Of a stretch of 64,000 bases of DNA, positions 1 to 10,042 are shown piece by piece (the stretch's first letter is position 1; each line of letters opens with the position of its first letter). Source of the stretch: Sceloporus undulatus (lineage: Eukaryota > Chordata > Lepidosauria > Squamata > Phrynosomatidae); assembly GCF_019175285.1 (NCBI RefSeq), contig NC_056526.1:16499518-16563517 (forward strand). Reading direction: 5' to 3'. The notes below the pieces were generated by a model, which saw only the letters and a program-made list of their open reading frames with translations, did not search any database and was not told where the DNA came from. The translations under genes and the position numbers were made by a program.

Positions 1-244
1 TCAAGTGTGAACTACTTTTGGACTTATTTGCAGCAACTGAAGAAAGCTGTTGATCGTGTTGGAGAGGCGGGATATACATAAAATATTATTATTATTACTG
101 TTACTATTAAGCTGGGAACTAAGGGGGAAGAGAGAGAAAGAGAGAGAAACCGTGACATTTTAGAAGCAGCTGAAGAAGTGGGGTGACAGGGGAATAACCA
201 GGACTGTCCCTGCCAAACTGGGACAGTTAGAGGGTATGCTATCA
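1..244 (+). mobile_element. Partial copy of a CATACCC-ended non-autonomous element (family H)
   Basis: The right part of a dispersed repeat that recurs about eight times in this window, for example whole at 26827-27200. It ends in GTTAGAGGGTATG, which is complementary to the CATACCCTC start of other copies, so the family has short terminal inverted repeats. The left side is cut by the window edge, and a short ATT-rich run lies inside. It is probably a non-autonomous DNA transposon. No coding capacity is visible. Confidence 0.6.
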
Positions 245-298
245 TTTTAGAACTCTAGAAACTGCATCCAAAATTGCAGTATAGACAGGACTGGATTA

Positions 299-385
299 TA
301 AATTTATTTATTTTATTTCTACTCATTTATTGGATTTTATCCTGCCTTTCTCCCAAAATGGGATCCAGTGGGACTCAGGCAAAAG
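299..385 (-). mobile_element. LINE 3' end fragment
   Basis: A TTTATTT-rich start followed by a stretch reading CCTGCCTTTCTCCC and AAAATGGGA is shared with 56280-56375 and resembles 62246-62420. In LINE orientation it would be a 3' UTR ending in A/T-rich repeats, placed on the minus strand. The fragment is short and old, and its family is not certain. Confidence 0.4.
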
Positions 386-844
386 CAAACTGCTGCAGCT
401 TTGCCATGTTTGTGCATCTTCACATTTAACCTTGTAGTAGAGTTTTTTCTTTCCCTCCACCATCCTTCCCTTTCTCTCTTTTTTAGAGCTATAACCAACA
501 AACAGCTGGAGAGACTAATAGTTAATGGAATCACAATAGACATAGGGGTGTATTTAACCCCTCCCTGCTTTATTACAGTCCTGAAGAAAATCGTCTCCCA
601 AAGACAAAATTTACATTTCCAGCTGGTTCATTTCTTTGTGATCAGAAACTAAAAGAAAAAGAAATATTCCCCAATGGCACCATTGTGTGTTTGCTTTTTA
701 AGGTCCCTAAGGTTATCAGTTTCAAGGCAAGAAAGATGGGGAGAGAGAGTTTTAAGTACCATTAAGCCATACATCATGGATGCTTAGCAGATCAGGCCCA
801 TGTGTGGTTATTTTGAGGTAAGAAAAATTAAGTCTCAGCTGCAT

Positions 845-1012
845 GTTGTTGTGTGCCTTCAAGTTATTTCTGACTTATGGTCACCTTAAGGTGACCCTCG
901 GTTTTCTAGGGCTGAGTGTGTGATTCATACAAGGACTCCCATGAAGAATTGAACCTTGATCTCCAGAGTTGTAGTCCAGTGCTCAGTCCAGTATGTCACA
1001 CAGGCTCGGCTG
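845..1012 (-). mobile_element. tRNA-derived SINE (Sauria-SINE type), degraded
   Basis: Read on the minus strand, this has a tRNA-like head with an eroded B box and ends in the TCAGAAATAACTTGAAGGC plus CAACAA tail common to the SINEs of this window. The middle is partly deleted. Confidence 0.7.
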
Positions 1013-1244
1013 CATGTTATGCATTTAATGTAGTATGTAGTTTAGCTTGATCCAGCCAGAGGGACAGAGAATATGGAATCCCTGAATGCAAAGCCTTGTC
1101 AATGCATATTATTTTGCATTCTCAGAAACAAGAAGAAACTTTATTTTGAGAAATAGTCACATATGCCTCCTGTTAAACCCTCTAAGGCCATAGAACTCTC
1201 AAATGCTTTTGTTTTAATTTTGAGACATATTGAACTAATATGTA

Positions 1245-1812
1245 GAGAGATCTTGTAGCACCTTTGAGACTAACTGAAGGGAAGAAGTTGGCAACATCAG
1301 CTTTCATAGACTATGCATCTGAGGAAGTAGACATTAGTCTACAAAAGCTCATGTTGTCAACTTCTTTCTTTCACTTGGGCGTGTTACAGAGCGCCGAAAA
1401 GCGGCGCTCTGCCTGCGCCGTCATTAGCTGCGCCGAGAAGCCCCAGCAGCCAAACTGCGAGACTTCTCGGCTCAGCTAAAAAGAAGCACCAAAATGGCGC
1501 TTCTTCTCGAGTCATGGAAATAACATGACGAGGTGCCAATGGTGCACTCAACGTGTCATTTTCACGACGCTATGTGCGGATGCTAAGCATCCGGCATGTA
1601 AAAATGGCCGCGCCCGTGTGTATAGGGCGCGGCCATTTTTACGCCCCCACCACGTGCTAGGGGTGAGGCCGGTATGGACGTTAGGTCCTCGGCCAAACCC
1701 TAGCACATGACGGGGGCACTGCAAAGGCCCGTGTGGAACAGGTCTTAGTCTCAAAGATGCTACAAGATCTCTCTGCATACCGATTCTACAGACTAACACG
1801 GCTATATCTATA
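1245..1812 (+). mobile_element. Inverted-dimer repeat with hammerhead-like hairpin, split by a GC-rich insertion
   Basis: The left part (1245-1317) contains CTTGTAGCACCTTTGAGACT, and its reverse complement returns at about 1746-1776, so the copy is an inverted dimer. At 1319-1346 lies CTGAGGA, a six-base stem (GTAGAC/GTCTAC) and AAAA. The same motif occurs at 46644. The end reads AGACTAACACGGCTAT, a tail I know as widespread in reptile genomes. It may be a Penelope-like element remnant, but that is inference. The continuity is broken by the insertion at 1377-1743. Confidence 0.5.
1377..1743. mobile_element. GC-rich hairpin-laden insertion (MITE-like)
   Basis: This block is strikingly GC-rich compared with its AT-rich surroundings. 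It contains several self-complementary stretches, such as GAGCGCC...GGCGCTC and a long hairpin around AAAAATGGCCGCGCCC at 1600-1641. It sits inside the repeat at 1245-1812, whose two halves join without it. CTT occurs on both sides as a possible short target duplication. It has no coding potential. It is an insertion, not a promoter CpG island. Confidence 0.55.
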
Positions 1813-1835
1813 AATTGAACCAATATGTTTGTGAT

Positions 1836-2073
1836 TAGGGTTGCCATAATTCTCTACTAAAAACTGGGCAAAATGTAGGACAAAATTTAGACCAAAATAT
1901 AAGACAACTGTAGGATAAAATTTAGCCCAAAATGTAGAGCATTTAAGAAAAACGGAGGACCTTAAATGTCCTACATTTTGGACTAAATTTTATCCTACAA
2001 TTGTCCTATATTTTGGTCTAAATTTTGTCCTACATTTTGTCCCAGTTTTTAGTAGAGATTTATGGCAACCCTA
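1836..2073. mobile_element. Palindromic non-autonomous hAT-like element with 8-bp target duplication
   Basis: Terminal inverted repeats begin TAGGGTTGCCAT and end ATGGCAACCCTA, and the two arms are nearly complementary over about 100 bases. It is flanked by TTTGTGAT at 1828-1835 and again at 2074-2081. An 8-bp target duplication with TAGGG-type ends fits the hAT superfamily. No transposase is present. Confidence 0.8.
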
Positions 2074-2324
2074 TTTGTGATGCATCCCCGTCCAAGATGG
2101 CCCCATAGTTCAAAATTCTTGGGCACCTGTAATTCCCCTTGCCCCCTTTCTGTTCAAGATCCCTCCCTGGATTGGATACTTGGGCCTCAAGATGATCCCG
2201 ACTTGGACCAGTGGCTATGTTGTTCAATGGGTTCACTGTGGTAAGTGTGATCAGACTCTATCAAAACTTAACAGAAACAGCCAGACGCAGTTGTAAAGAA
2301 GAATAAACACATTGAAGCTTAGTA

Positions 2325-2912
2325 ATACACAATCAGATCTGATTGATTAATCCTCTGTCATCTCACTTTTCCAGCTTCTCTTGAAACATCCCAGTTTCTC
2401 TTTCCTCCTGACACTTTGCCTTCTAGTCCAGTTTACTTGAATTGCTGCAAACTGAATTCAGTGTACAAAAGTAGTTTGCATCATTTTATTCAGCAGAGAG
2501 GAAAGGCCAGGATGAGTTGTAGTCTCCTCAGTAGGCTAAGAGAAAAGGAAACTGCTGAAGCACCTCCTAGTTTGTTTCTTCTTCTCCATTAATACCTTTT
2601 GCCATCTTGACCACTGATATTTACTGGCCACATACAGTGGACCCTTGTTATACGCTGAGGTTTGGTTCCAAGATTCCCCGTGTATAACAAAATCCGTGTA
2701 TGCTCAAGTCCCATTAAATATAATGACACAGCAAAATGGTGTCCCTTCTAAAAAATGGAAAATCAAGGTTTGATATTTGAAATTTATACTTTTTTGGAAC
2801 ATTTTCTAACCGTGTATGGTTGAATCCGCATATAAAAAATCCGTGTATAAGAAGGGCCGACTGTATGTCCCAGTTTTCATCTCTTATCTTTGAAATGGTG
2901 GAGGATATGAGA
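2325..2912 (-). mobile_element. Family H element interrupted by a Tigger-like element
   Basis: A minus-strand copy of the CATACCC-ended repeat. The stretch 2325-2634 matches the family body. After the insertion at 2635-2863 the family start resumes at 2866, with TTTTCATCTC and GGTGGAGGATATG. The two pieces join without a gap in the family consensus, so the interruption is a later insertion. Confidence 0.65.
2635..2863 (+). mobile_element. Tigger-like (TcMar) MITE with TA target duplication
   Basis: It starts CAGTGGACCCTTGTTATAC and ends GTGTATAAGAAGGGCCGACTG, which are imperfect inverted repeats. TA flanks both ends. These termini resemble the Tigger consensus known from mammals. A sister copy at 37453-37680 is similar over the whole length. 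There is no transposase. Confidence 0.85.
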
Positions 2913-3655
2913 ACCCTGTATCTTCCCATGTATGAAAACATGGCTGAAATGCAAGATCTAGTTTCACAATCTCACCTTCTATTGTGGAAAAGAGCACCAT
3001 CAACTAATTCTACTGCCAGAACCTCTTTGCCTTTTATAGTACACACATTTTTAAAATCAACCAAAATGTCGCAAAGGGACTGAGCAAGGTTTCAAGATCC
3101 TTCAGAACTCCTCTTCCACTTTAAGAAAGACTTCTGAAGGACTCAAAAATTCAGATTTTTTTTTACATTTTGTTTCCATCTCTAACCAAGATTTTGACCT
3201 TATGTAGATTTTGCTTTCCTTCTTCTATGTATCAGCACAGCTGATACATTTTGTTTGCTTCTTATAATATACCTGCAGTGGAGAAATCTTTTCACTAGCT
3301 GCCTGTCAGAGAGGCGTTATAGGTACAGGAGCCCTGCCAAAAATAATTTTTAAAAAATTAAATAAAAATTACAAATGTCTGGGAGCTTTGCACTTACAAA
3401 TGACTGATAGAAAAAATATGCTGCTATATGATTTTGGCTGCTAAACAATCTTCACTGAAGAGACATGGCTAATCGAAAAATATGGTTTGTTTACGCGGCC
3501 ATCAAATGTGTGGCACACTGAGGCTATCCTCCACAAACATGCCAGCACTGACTTGGGAGCAAACCATCTTGAATTTGCTCCACCTTACTTCTGAGTAAAT
3601 ATCCATAAAATAAATTTGTAGAAAGTATTGGATTTGTTCTGTATGCCTGTTCCAA
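2913..3655. other. Unannotated AT-rich flank
   Basis: No gene or clear repeat was recognised. The short open frames here have no recognisable domain. Confidence 0.5.
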
Positions 3656-3889
3656 GGCTGCATCTATACTGCAGAAATAATCCAGTCTGACACCACTTTA
3701 ACTGCCATGATTTAATGAATGATTCGGTGCTATGGAATTCTAGGTACTACAGTTCATTGCAGCACCAGAGCTCTCTGACAGAGAAGGCTAAATGTCTCAC
3801 AACACTACAATTCCCAGAATTCCATAGCACTGAGTGATGGCAGTTAAAATGATGCCAAACTGGATTGTTTCTGCAGTGTAGATGCAGCC
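3656..3889. mobile_element. Palindromic MITE, family A (complete copy)
   Basis: It begins GGCTGCATCTATACTGCAG and ends CTGCAGTGTAGATGCAGCC. The arms are inverted repeats of about 110 bases around a centre reading CAGAGCTCTCTG. Further copies or pieces lie at 11779, 17214, 19800, 25508, 58775, 59153 and 63230. The element is non-coding. Confidence 0.75.
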
Positions 3890-5954
3890 CAGAACTCTCA
3901 ATTTGTTAGTCTTCCTTACAACAACTTGGATAATCAAGGCAGGGAAGAACTTGGTTTCACGCTCAGAGGCTCTCATTGGTGAAGAGAAATCATTCTGAGA
4001 CTACTGTCCTAAACATACTGAGTAGGAGGTAAGTATTGGGATGATGGAATTTGCTTCTGAATAGATATATGCTTCAAGATCTGGGTGTAAGCTTCTGTAT
4101 CTCGGGAAGAGAAGAGCTGCACTTAATAGTTATGAGAGCAATATTTCATTTATGGAATTTCCTAATGTTTTTCTGTCCATGCACAGCATGAGCTTCCAAA
4201 CCACACAGAATCAGGGTTCACATTTGATATACTCTCCTGCAGTCCATCCAGTATCTCTTCAGACTCTGGCTCTTATCTTTGCACAAATTTATTCACTGGA
4301 ATCTGGAACATCCCATCTTCTCCCTATGGTCACCTAGAAACAGACAAATCTTTGGAATGTTGTGTTTTGGACTACAGTTCCCAGAATCCCCTAGCAACCA
4401 TGGTCAAGGTTTTACAAAAAAGTAGCTTTTTTCCCCAAGTTTAAGAAATGTTGTGCCCTAGTGCTAAATATACTTTTGCCGTATTTCCTTGCCAGTGCTT
4501 TAAAATAATTTTTCAAAAACTCAAGGATTGCAAAAAAATTTTAAAAAATAAAAAAAATAAGCAAGTAGAAACTGACTGTATAGCCACATCATACCCATTT
4601 ATACCACTAACTGTCATGACTCTATCCTATGGGATTTGTCATTTTGTGATGTTCTTGGAAGTCTCTGCCAGACTGTTCTAACACTGTCATTCAGAGAAGA
4701 GCACTAGACAATTGTGAGTATCTCACCAAACTACAAATATCAGAATTCCATGGGAAGGAGCCATGGGAATTTAACTGGTACCACACTGCTATAATTGCGC
4801 AGGGTGGCTACACCTGGGTTGGAAGAACAGAAATGTGTCCTTCACTATATACCTGTTTGTGAAATGAGTGTCATGAGACTCTCTCAGTCCCTGTTTCTTC
4901 AGGCTTCCAGTCCAGAAGACTACAAAGAAACACTCAAAAACATATGGGATGTTTTCTCAATGAACAAGAACAATATTGCCTAAAAGATTTTCCATAAACA
5001 AACAGGAAGACTGGATTCATATCTCTTTCTCTGAAGCTACTATCTTCTCTCCTTCCTGCTGACCTATACCTGGTTTGCACACTTTCCCTCTTTTCGGCTT
5101 ATGTGGATCTTCTAAGAATTTTGCAACACAGATGTAATCCTTCTACTTGGAAACACAATAAATCATGCAAATATACTCTGATTTACTTAGATCCTGAGTT
5201 TATGCATATTTTTAAAAATGGAAATCCCACTTTACTCAACTAGTTTGTCTTCCAAGTAAATATGAATGGTATTAGGATACTGGATTGCCATTCTGATTGG
5301 AGCTGCATAGAGAGTGGGTTGTAAGGTCTCATGCTCATGCTGCGTAGTTGAGGATTGTGTTCTGACCTTTGCATGTTGACTGGGAAGTAAAATCCCAAGG
5401 GAGGTTACTCCCAAAGGAGTGTACACAGGATTTCTCCTTAAATCTGCCTCACTCCTGGATTGTAATTTATTCAGTGCAAGATTGAGTGTCTATCAGGAAA
5501 CATTTAAGAATGGAGTATCCCATTGACAGAATATAGAAAAAAGAACAGAAGACAGGTAAGACCACAATTAAGTCTATAACTTTAACTTCCAGAAGCAACT
5601 TTCCCCTCAATCATCATCTTTCCCAAATCCAGTTTTTTAAACATGTTCAAGGATTTTTACTGACGTCTACCTCTTCCTAGCTCTGGTCTAATGCCAGCAA
5701 ACTATCTCAGGGCTGAGTTCCCTACAACAGAGGCATCTCTCTCTTTAAAGGTGCAGGACTTTAGTAGGATGAAAAAGGGAGTCTTATCCTTTCTATCTCT
5801 CATCATTGGCTAGTAGAGATTAACAAGAAATTTGCCTAAAATTGGAGGGGGTCAGGGAGCTTTCTGGGTATTTTTAAATTGCCTCTCTATCTTTCCGTGT
5901 ATAATTTGGACACTTGAGAGTAAAAGTAGGCTCACAAAAGTCTCATTACGCAAA
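3890..5954. other. Flank with a few MITE fragments
   Basis: A family B half-copy lies at about 4695-4812 (AACTACAAATATCAGAATTCC and following). A fragment with ACTACAGTTCCCAGAATCCC lies near 4370. The rest, including 4813-5954, holds no recognised gene, RNA or repeat. Confidence 0.45.
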
Positions 5955-6138
5955 GGGATCTTGTAGCGCCTTTGTGACTAACTAAAAGAACAAAGTTGGT
6001 AGCATGAGCTTTCATAGACTTGAGCCTAATTCCTAAGGGAAAATCTACAAAAGCTCATGCTACCAACTTCTATTTTTCAGTTAGTCGCAAAGGTGGTACA
6101 AGATCCCTTTGCATACTCATTTTTCAGACATGGCTATG
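5955..6138 (+). mobile_element. Inverted-dimer repeat, second copy
   Basis: GGGATCTTGTAGCGCCTTTG at the left returns as its complement at 6088-6107 (CAAAGGTGGTACAAGATCCC), giving arms of about 60-70 bases. It is followed by CAGACATGGCTATG, matching the tail of the copy at 1245-1812. The central hairpin motif is largely lost here. Confidence 0.5.
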
Positions 6139-6235
6139 TATTTCAAAGTCTCATTCTGAGGGATATCTGCAATTACTTATAACTGTTTGAAAGATGTCTT
6201 TCTGACCTTTCTTCACTTTGTAAAGAACACATGGA

Positions 6236-6602
6236 GTTTATCGCACTGGCCCTAAAATGGGCCCAGTGCGTTCTAAACGGGAACGCACGCAGGCACGCAC
6301 AGGACGGGATGGGGGCAAGAACCCCATTTTATCGCATGCTGGAATGCCGCCTTTGCTGCTGGGCATTCCAGTTCCATCCCCGTTCCGTTCCAGAGGGCGC
6401 CATTTCTGGGAACTGTTTCTAAGCGTCCCCAGAAATGGCGCTCTCTGGAACAGAACAGGGACACAACTGGAATGCCCAGCGGCAAAGGCGACATTCCAGC
6501 ATGCAATAAAATGGGGTTCTTGGCCCCATCCTGTTCCGTGCACGCCCGTGCACGTTCACGTTTAGAATGCACTGGGCCCGTTTTAGGGGCCGTGCGATAA
6601 AC
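6236..6602. mobile_element. GC-rich fold-back element of 367 bp (family E)
   Basis: The two ends, GTTTATCGCACTGGCC and GGCCGTGCGATAAAC, are inverted repeats. Complementarity continues for most of each arm, through the pairs GGGCCCAGTGCGTTCTAAAC, GGAATGCC and CCAGAAATGGCGC. The open frames seen on both strands are artefacts of the palindrome. It is probably a non-autonomous DNA transposon. A TA flank is possible but not certain. Confidence 0.7.
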
Positions 6603-6627
6603 TTCATAATGTGAACTGAGGTTCCCA

Positions 6628-7140
6628 AAGGTGTCTTCACACTACATTACACAATTACTTTAATACTACTTCATCCTGTGGAAATTGTAGTTTATGAAGG
6701 TACTTTGATTTCTCTGCTAGAGAATTGTGATGAACTGCCCTGAACCCAAGATGCCCTAAGAAATAAGAGGTTAATGATTAAATCAAGGTACTTAGAGAGC
6801 TGTAGTTCTGGAGAGATTGGCCTAGTGCTCTCTAGTCAGAAATTCTAAGTACAGTCATCCTTCCATATCCACGGATCCTTTATCTACAGAGTAAACTATC
6901 CATAGCTTGAAAATATTTTTAAAATAAATAAATTCCAAAAAGCAAACATTGATTTTGTCATTTTATTTAAGGGACACCATTATACAATACCATAGTATTT
7001 AATTTTGTTATCCACAGTGGGTCCTGGAACCTAGGGCTCACTGTATCCTACTAACTACAAATCCCAGGATTCCATGGGATGGAGCCATGGCAGTTAATGG
7101 CATAAAGCTGCTATAATTGTGCAGTGTGGATTCACCCTTC
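6628..7140. mobile_element. Palindromic MITE, family B, with a nested Tigger-like element
   Basis: The left part has TTCACACTAC and the right part has ACTACAAATCCCAGGATTCC followed by GTGCAGTGTGGATTCACCC, as in other family B copies (for example 16275-16497). The two sides are separated by the insertion at 6852-7043 and by a divergent middle. Confidence 0.5.
6852..7043 (-). mobile_element. Tigger-like MITE inserted in family B
   Basis: The right end, read on the minus strand, gives CAGTGAGCCCTAGGTTCC, matching the left end of the copies at 2635 and 37453. TA flanks both sides at 6850-6851 and 7044-7045. It is shorter and more divergent than those copies. Confidence 0.65.
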
Positions 7141-7194
7141 AAGTTAATTTGAGAAGAAGAGTGGGGATTAAGTCAGAATAATCTGTAAACCATA

Positions 7195-7320
7195 ATTCAG
7201 GAGATCACACTAGAGCTCTCTAGCAGAGTATTGTAATTCACCTGACTACGAATCCCAGGATTCAATTAACAGTTAAAGTGCTATCAAATTCCTGTAATTC
7301 TGGAGCACGGATACACCTTC
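7195..7320. mobile_element. Family B MITE fragment
   Basis: It contains CTAGAGCTCTCTAGCAGAG and CTACGAATCCCAGGATTC, the centre and right arm of the family B palindrome. Confidence 0.45.
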
Positions 7321-7504
7321 ATGTGTTTATACAGGTAGCAGATGATTTGGGGAAAAGTATACTTTGTACATGCACAGACATACTTTTGTTTTTATTCTAT
7401 CTGACTAGATATAAAATTACTCTCAAGGAGAGACATGGCAAAGGTGGGAGAACTAAATGACCTAAAGAAAAGGGGTTTGGTCTAACAAGAATTAAATTAC
7501 TTGT

Positions 7505-7730
7505 AAGAGTGTGTCTGAACTACACAGTTAACAGCAGTTTGATATCACTTTAACTGATACAACTCTTATGGAATGTTGGGATTTGTAGATATGGGAGAGA
7601 GTTAGAGAGCTATAGTACAATCTCTTGAATTGCAGAACAGACAGCAAACAATCAATCCCAGAATTCCATGGGCTGGAGCCATGATAGTTCAAATGGTATC
7701 AAAATGCTATAACTTTGTAGTGCCAAAGTA
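7505..7730. mobile_element. Family B MITE, diverged copy
   Basis: The left arm has AGTTTGATATCACTTTAACT and the right arm has CCCAGAATTCCATGGGCTGG followed by GGTATCAAAATGCTATAACT. The arms are inverted relative to each other. Confidence 0.55.
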
Positions 7731-7774
7731 GTGAAATAGAGAACTATGTTAGTCTGTTTCAGCATACAAAGACA

Positions 7775-8523
7775 TAAAAAAATCCAGTACCACCTTTCAG
7801 GCTCACACATACCCTTCCATATTTCACAGATGAAAACGAGGATGTATGTGGCCAAGCAATGTCAGAGTGTGATCAAGATGGCAAAAGTTTTTAACGTGTC
7901 CAAGTTCTGGGCACCACAATTCAAAAAGGATGGTGAGAAACTGGAGCATGTCAACAGGAGGGCAACTAAAATGGTGAAGGTCTAGGAAACCATGCCTTAT
8001 GAGGAAAGACTTAGGGAGCTGGGTATGTTTAGCCTGGAAAAGAGATGGTTAAGAGGTGATATGATAGCCCTGTTTAAGTATTTGAAGGGGTGTCAGATTG
8101 AGGATGGACCAAGCTTGTTTTCTGCTGCTCCAGAGAACAGGACCCAGAACAATGGATGCAAGCTACAGGATAAGAGATTCCACCTCAACATCAGGAGGAA
8201 CTTCCTGACAGTAAGGGCTGTTTGACAGTGGAACACACTTCCTCAGAGAGTGGTGTTCATTAGAGGTCTTTAAACAGAGGCTGGATGGTCATCTGTCAGG
8301 GATGCGTTGACTGAGAGTTCCTGCATGGCCCTTGGGGTCTCTTCCAACTCTATGAGTCTATGAGGAAGCACAAAAGCTGTAATTGCTTTTGCCTGGGTCT
8401 ATGGGGGAGGGAAAGATTCTACCCCTCTTCTCTTCCCTGCAGAGTTAATGGAGTGCAAACTACTTTTGTACTTTGAACTCGGTTTGCAGCTGGATGTAAG
8501 CTGAGGACAAAGTGGGGAAAGAA
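7775..8523 (+). mobile_element. Family H element split by a CR1 insertion
   Basis: The family start (CATACCCTTCCATATTTCAC) lies near 7777, and the body runs to about 7898. It resumes at 8365 with AAGCTG...TTGCTTTTGCCTGGG and continues to about 8523, where a family D element begins. The CR1 fragment at 7899-8364 separates the halves. Confidence 0.6.
7899..8364 (+). mobile_element. CR1 LINE 3' end
   Basis: The encoded remnants read KRWLRGDMIALFKYLKG and then FHLNIRRNFLTVRAV, a pattern known from the C-terminus of CR1 ORF2. The segment ends in the short TCTATGAG repeats typical of CR1 3' termini. It is 5'-truncated, as usual for CR1, and sits inside a family H element. Confidence 0.85.
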
Positions 8524-8655
8524 GGGCCCGTATAGACAGGCCAAAATAAAGCTGCTTCAGGTCACTTTGGAGGTATGCTGTTTAAATGACACACACATCT
8601 TAAGAATCCAGAAGCTGCGCCAAAGCTGTGTTCCAGCCCAGTCCAGCCCTCCAGG
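8524..8655. mobile_element. Family D MITE, truncated
   Basis: It begins GGGCCCGTATAGACAGGCC and continues with AAAATAAAGCTGCTTC, as in the complete copies at 14804 and 32563. Only the left arm is kept. Confidence 0.65.
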
Positions 8656-8667
8656 TATTATTAAACT

Positions 8668-9146
8668 TGTTGTTGTTGTTGTTTTATCTTGAAGTTGATT
8701 CAAATTTATGGCAAGTTTTTGTTGTTGTTGTTGTTGTTGTGCGCCTCCAAGTCATTTTTGATTTATGGCAACCCTAAGGTGAACCTTTCATAGGGCTTTA
8801 CTTAGCAATTTTATTTGGAGGGGGGTTGCCATTGCCATCCTCTGAGGCTGAGAGAGTATAACTTACCCAAGGACACCAGTGGGTTTTTATGCTAGAGCAG
8901 AGATTTGAACCCTGGTCTACAGAGTTGTAGTCGAACACTCCAACCACTACACCATGCTGGCCCTCACCATAGCATTTTCTTGGCAAGTCTAAGCTTCAGA
9001 AAAAGTGTGCCATTGCCTTCCTCTGAGGCTGAGAGTGTGTGACTTGCCCAATGTTTCCCTGTGGTTTCCATGGCTGAGCAGGGATTTGAATCATGCTCTC
9101 CTGGGGTCCCATACTCAGATGACTGTACCACACTGGTTCATTGCTG
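8668..9146 (-). mobile_element. Sauria-type SINE split by a second SINE
   Basis: Tail-derived sequence at 8668-8720 and head/body sequence at 8966-9146 form one minus-strand SINE. A second minus-strand SINE occupies 8721-8965. Confidence 0.6.
8721..8965 (-). mobile_element. tRNA-derived SINE (nested)
   Basis: A nearly full-length minus-strand copy. It has a (TTG)n start, the tail GCGCCTCCAAGTCATTTTTG, a body with CCATTGCCATCCTCTGAGGC, and a tRNA-like head with a B box close to GGTTCAAATC on the minus strand. Confidence 0.8.
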
Positions 9147-9880
9147 GACTACATCTTCCATTACCGTAGCCAACATAGTCAATGCTGTAGAATGCTGGGA
9201 GTTGCAGTTAAACACCATCTGCAAGATCATACCATTCCCCACCCTGCTCTACCCACTTAGTGACCTCATGTGTTCAGGCAAATTCCCAAAATGGGCCTAG
9301 AACTCAATTGCAAACAAGGAGAAAATGGCTTAGAGACATCCCCTGAAGATTTGTTTCACCTCCACCCCCAACTTTCCATGAACACATTGCAATTATTAGG
9401 AAGAAGGGTATTAATGGTAGTGCTACTTATTACACTTAAATCTAGTGGCATATTATTCCCTCTCTAATTAACTTCCTTATCTGAATTTCACTCAAAAATA
9501 ACAAGAAATGGAATAACGATAAGCTATTGTTCATCTGCTAACGTGTATCCTTCATGACTTTATCTCTTCGCTTCCAGTTTTATTTGCAGTTGCTTAATTA
9601 AAATATTGGAATATTAGCCCCACATTATTTTCTGGATCCGAATATTTGAATTTTGCTGAGGTGCTTTAGACTTCCTCAGTATTTAAACCTTTATCTGTAA
9701 CGGGCAGATAAAGTTTGCAGCACATGATATTGGATTCACATAATTTTAATAGGCAATTGTTTGTGGGTGGGAGAAGGAAGGAAGGCACAAAGATTGCATT
9801 TGCCACATAGCAAGCTAATTAAACAGATTGGTTTCCACCCAAATTGTGCTCTCGAATAAGTTACTATCGATGTCTTGGAT
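9147..9880. other. Upstream flank of SLC15A5, no repeat recognised
   Basis: This AT-rich stretch shows no recognisable transposon or gene. It is not a CpG island. It may contain the promoter of the downstream gene, but nothing in the bases proves it. Confidence 0.4.
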
Positions 9881-9893
9881 CCTAAAACATGAA

Positions 9894-9970
9894 TATAAGA
9901 GAAGTTCTGAGAGCTGTTGCAGCAAGGTGTGGAATTTAACACAAAGGTCTCACTTTTGTGTTAATTACAG
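9894..9970 (+). promoter_or_regulatory. Possible TATA-like box and 3' splice-like site upstream of SLC15A5
   Basis: TATAAG at 9894-9899 could be a weak TATA-like element. A pyrimidine-rich run ending TTAATTACAG at 9961-9970 looks like a splice acceptor. Either the first coding exon begins near 9971 after a 5' UTR intron, or transcription starts just upstream. The sequence alone cannot decide. Confidence 0.2.
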
Positions 9971-10042
9971 GAGAGGGTTGCTGACGGCTCTCACAAAACG
10001 TGTGTTGCTCTAAGCTTGTCTTATCTGACTGTATCAAAAGCA

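Noticed and set aside
1377-1743. CpG-island promoter
   Set aside because: The block is a hairpin-rich insertion splitting another repeat and has no adjacent gene.
6238-6572. Several overlapping frames of about 100 codons on both strands
   Set aside because: They arise from a GC-rich palindrome that reads similarly on both strands.
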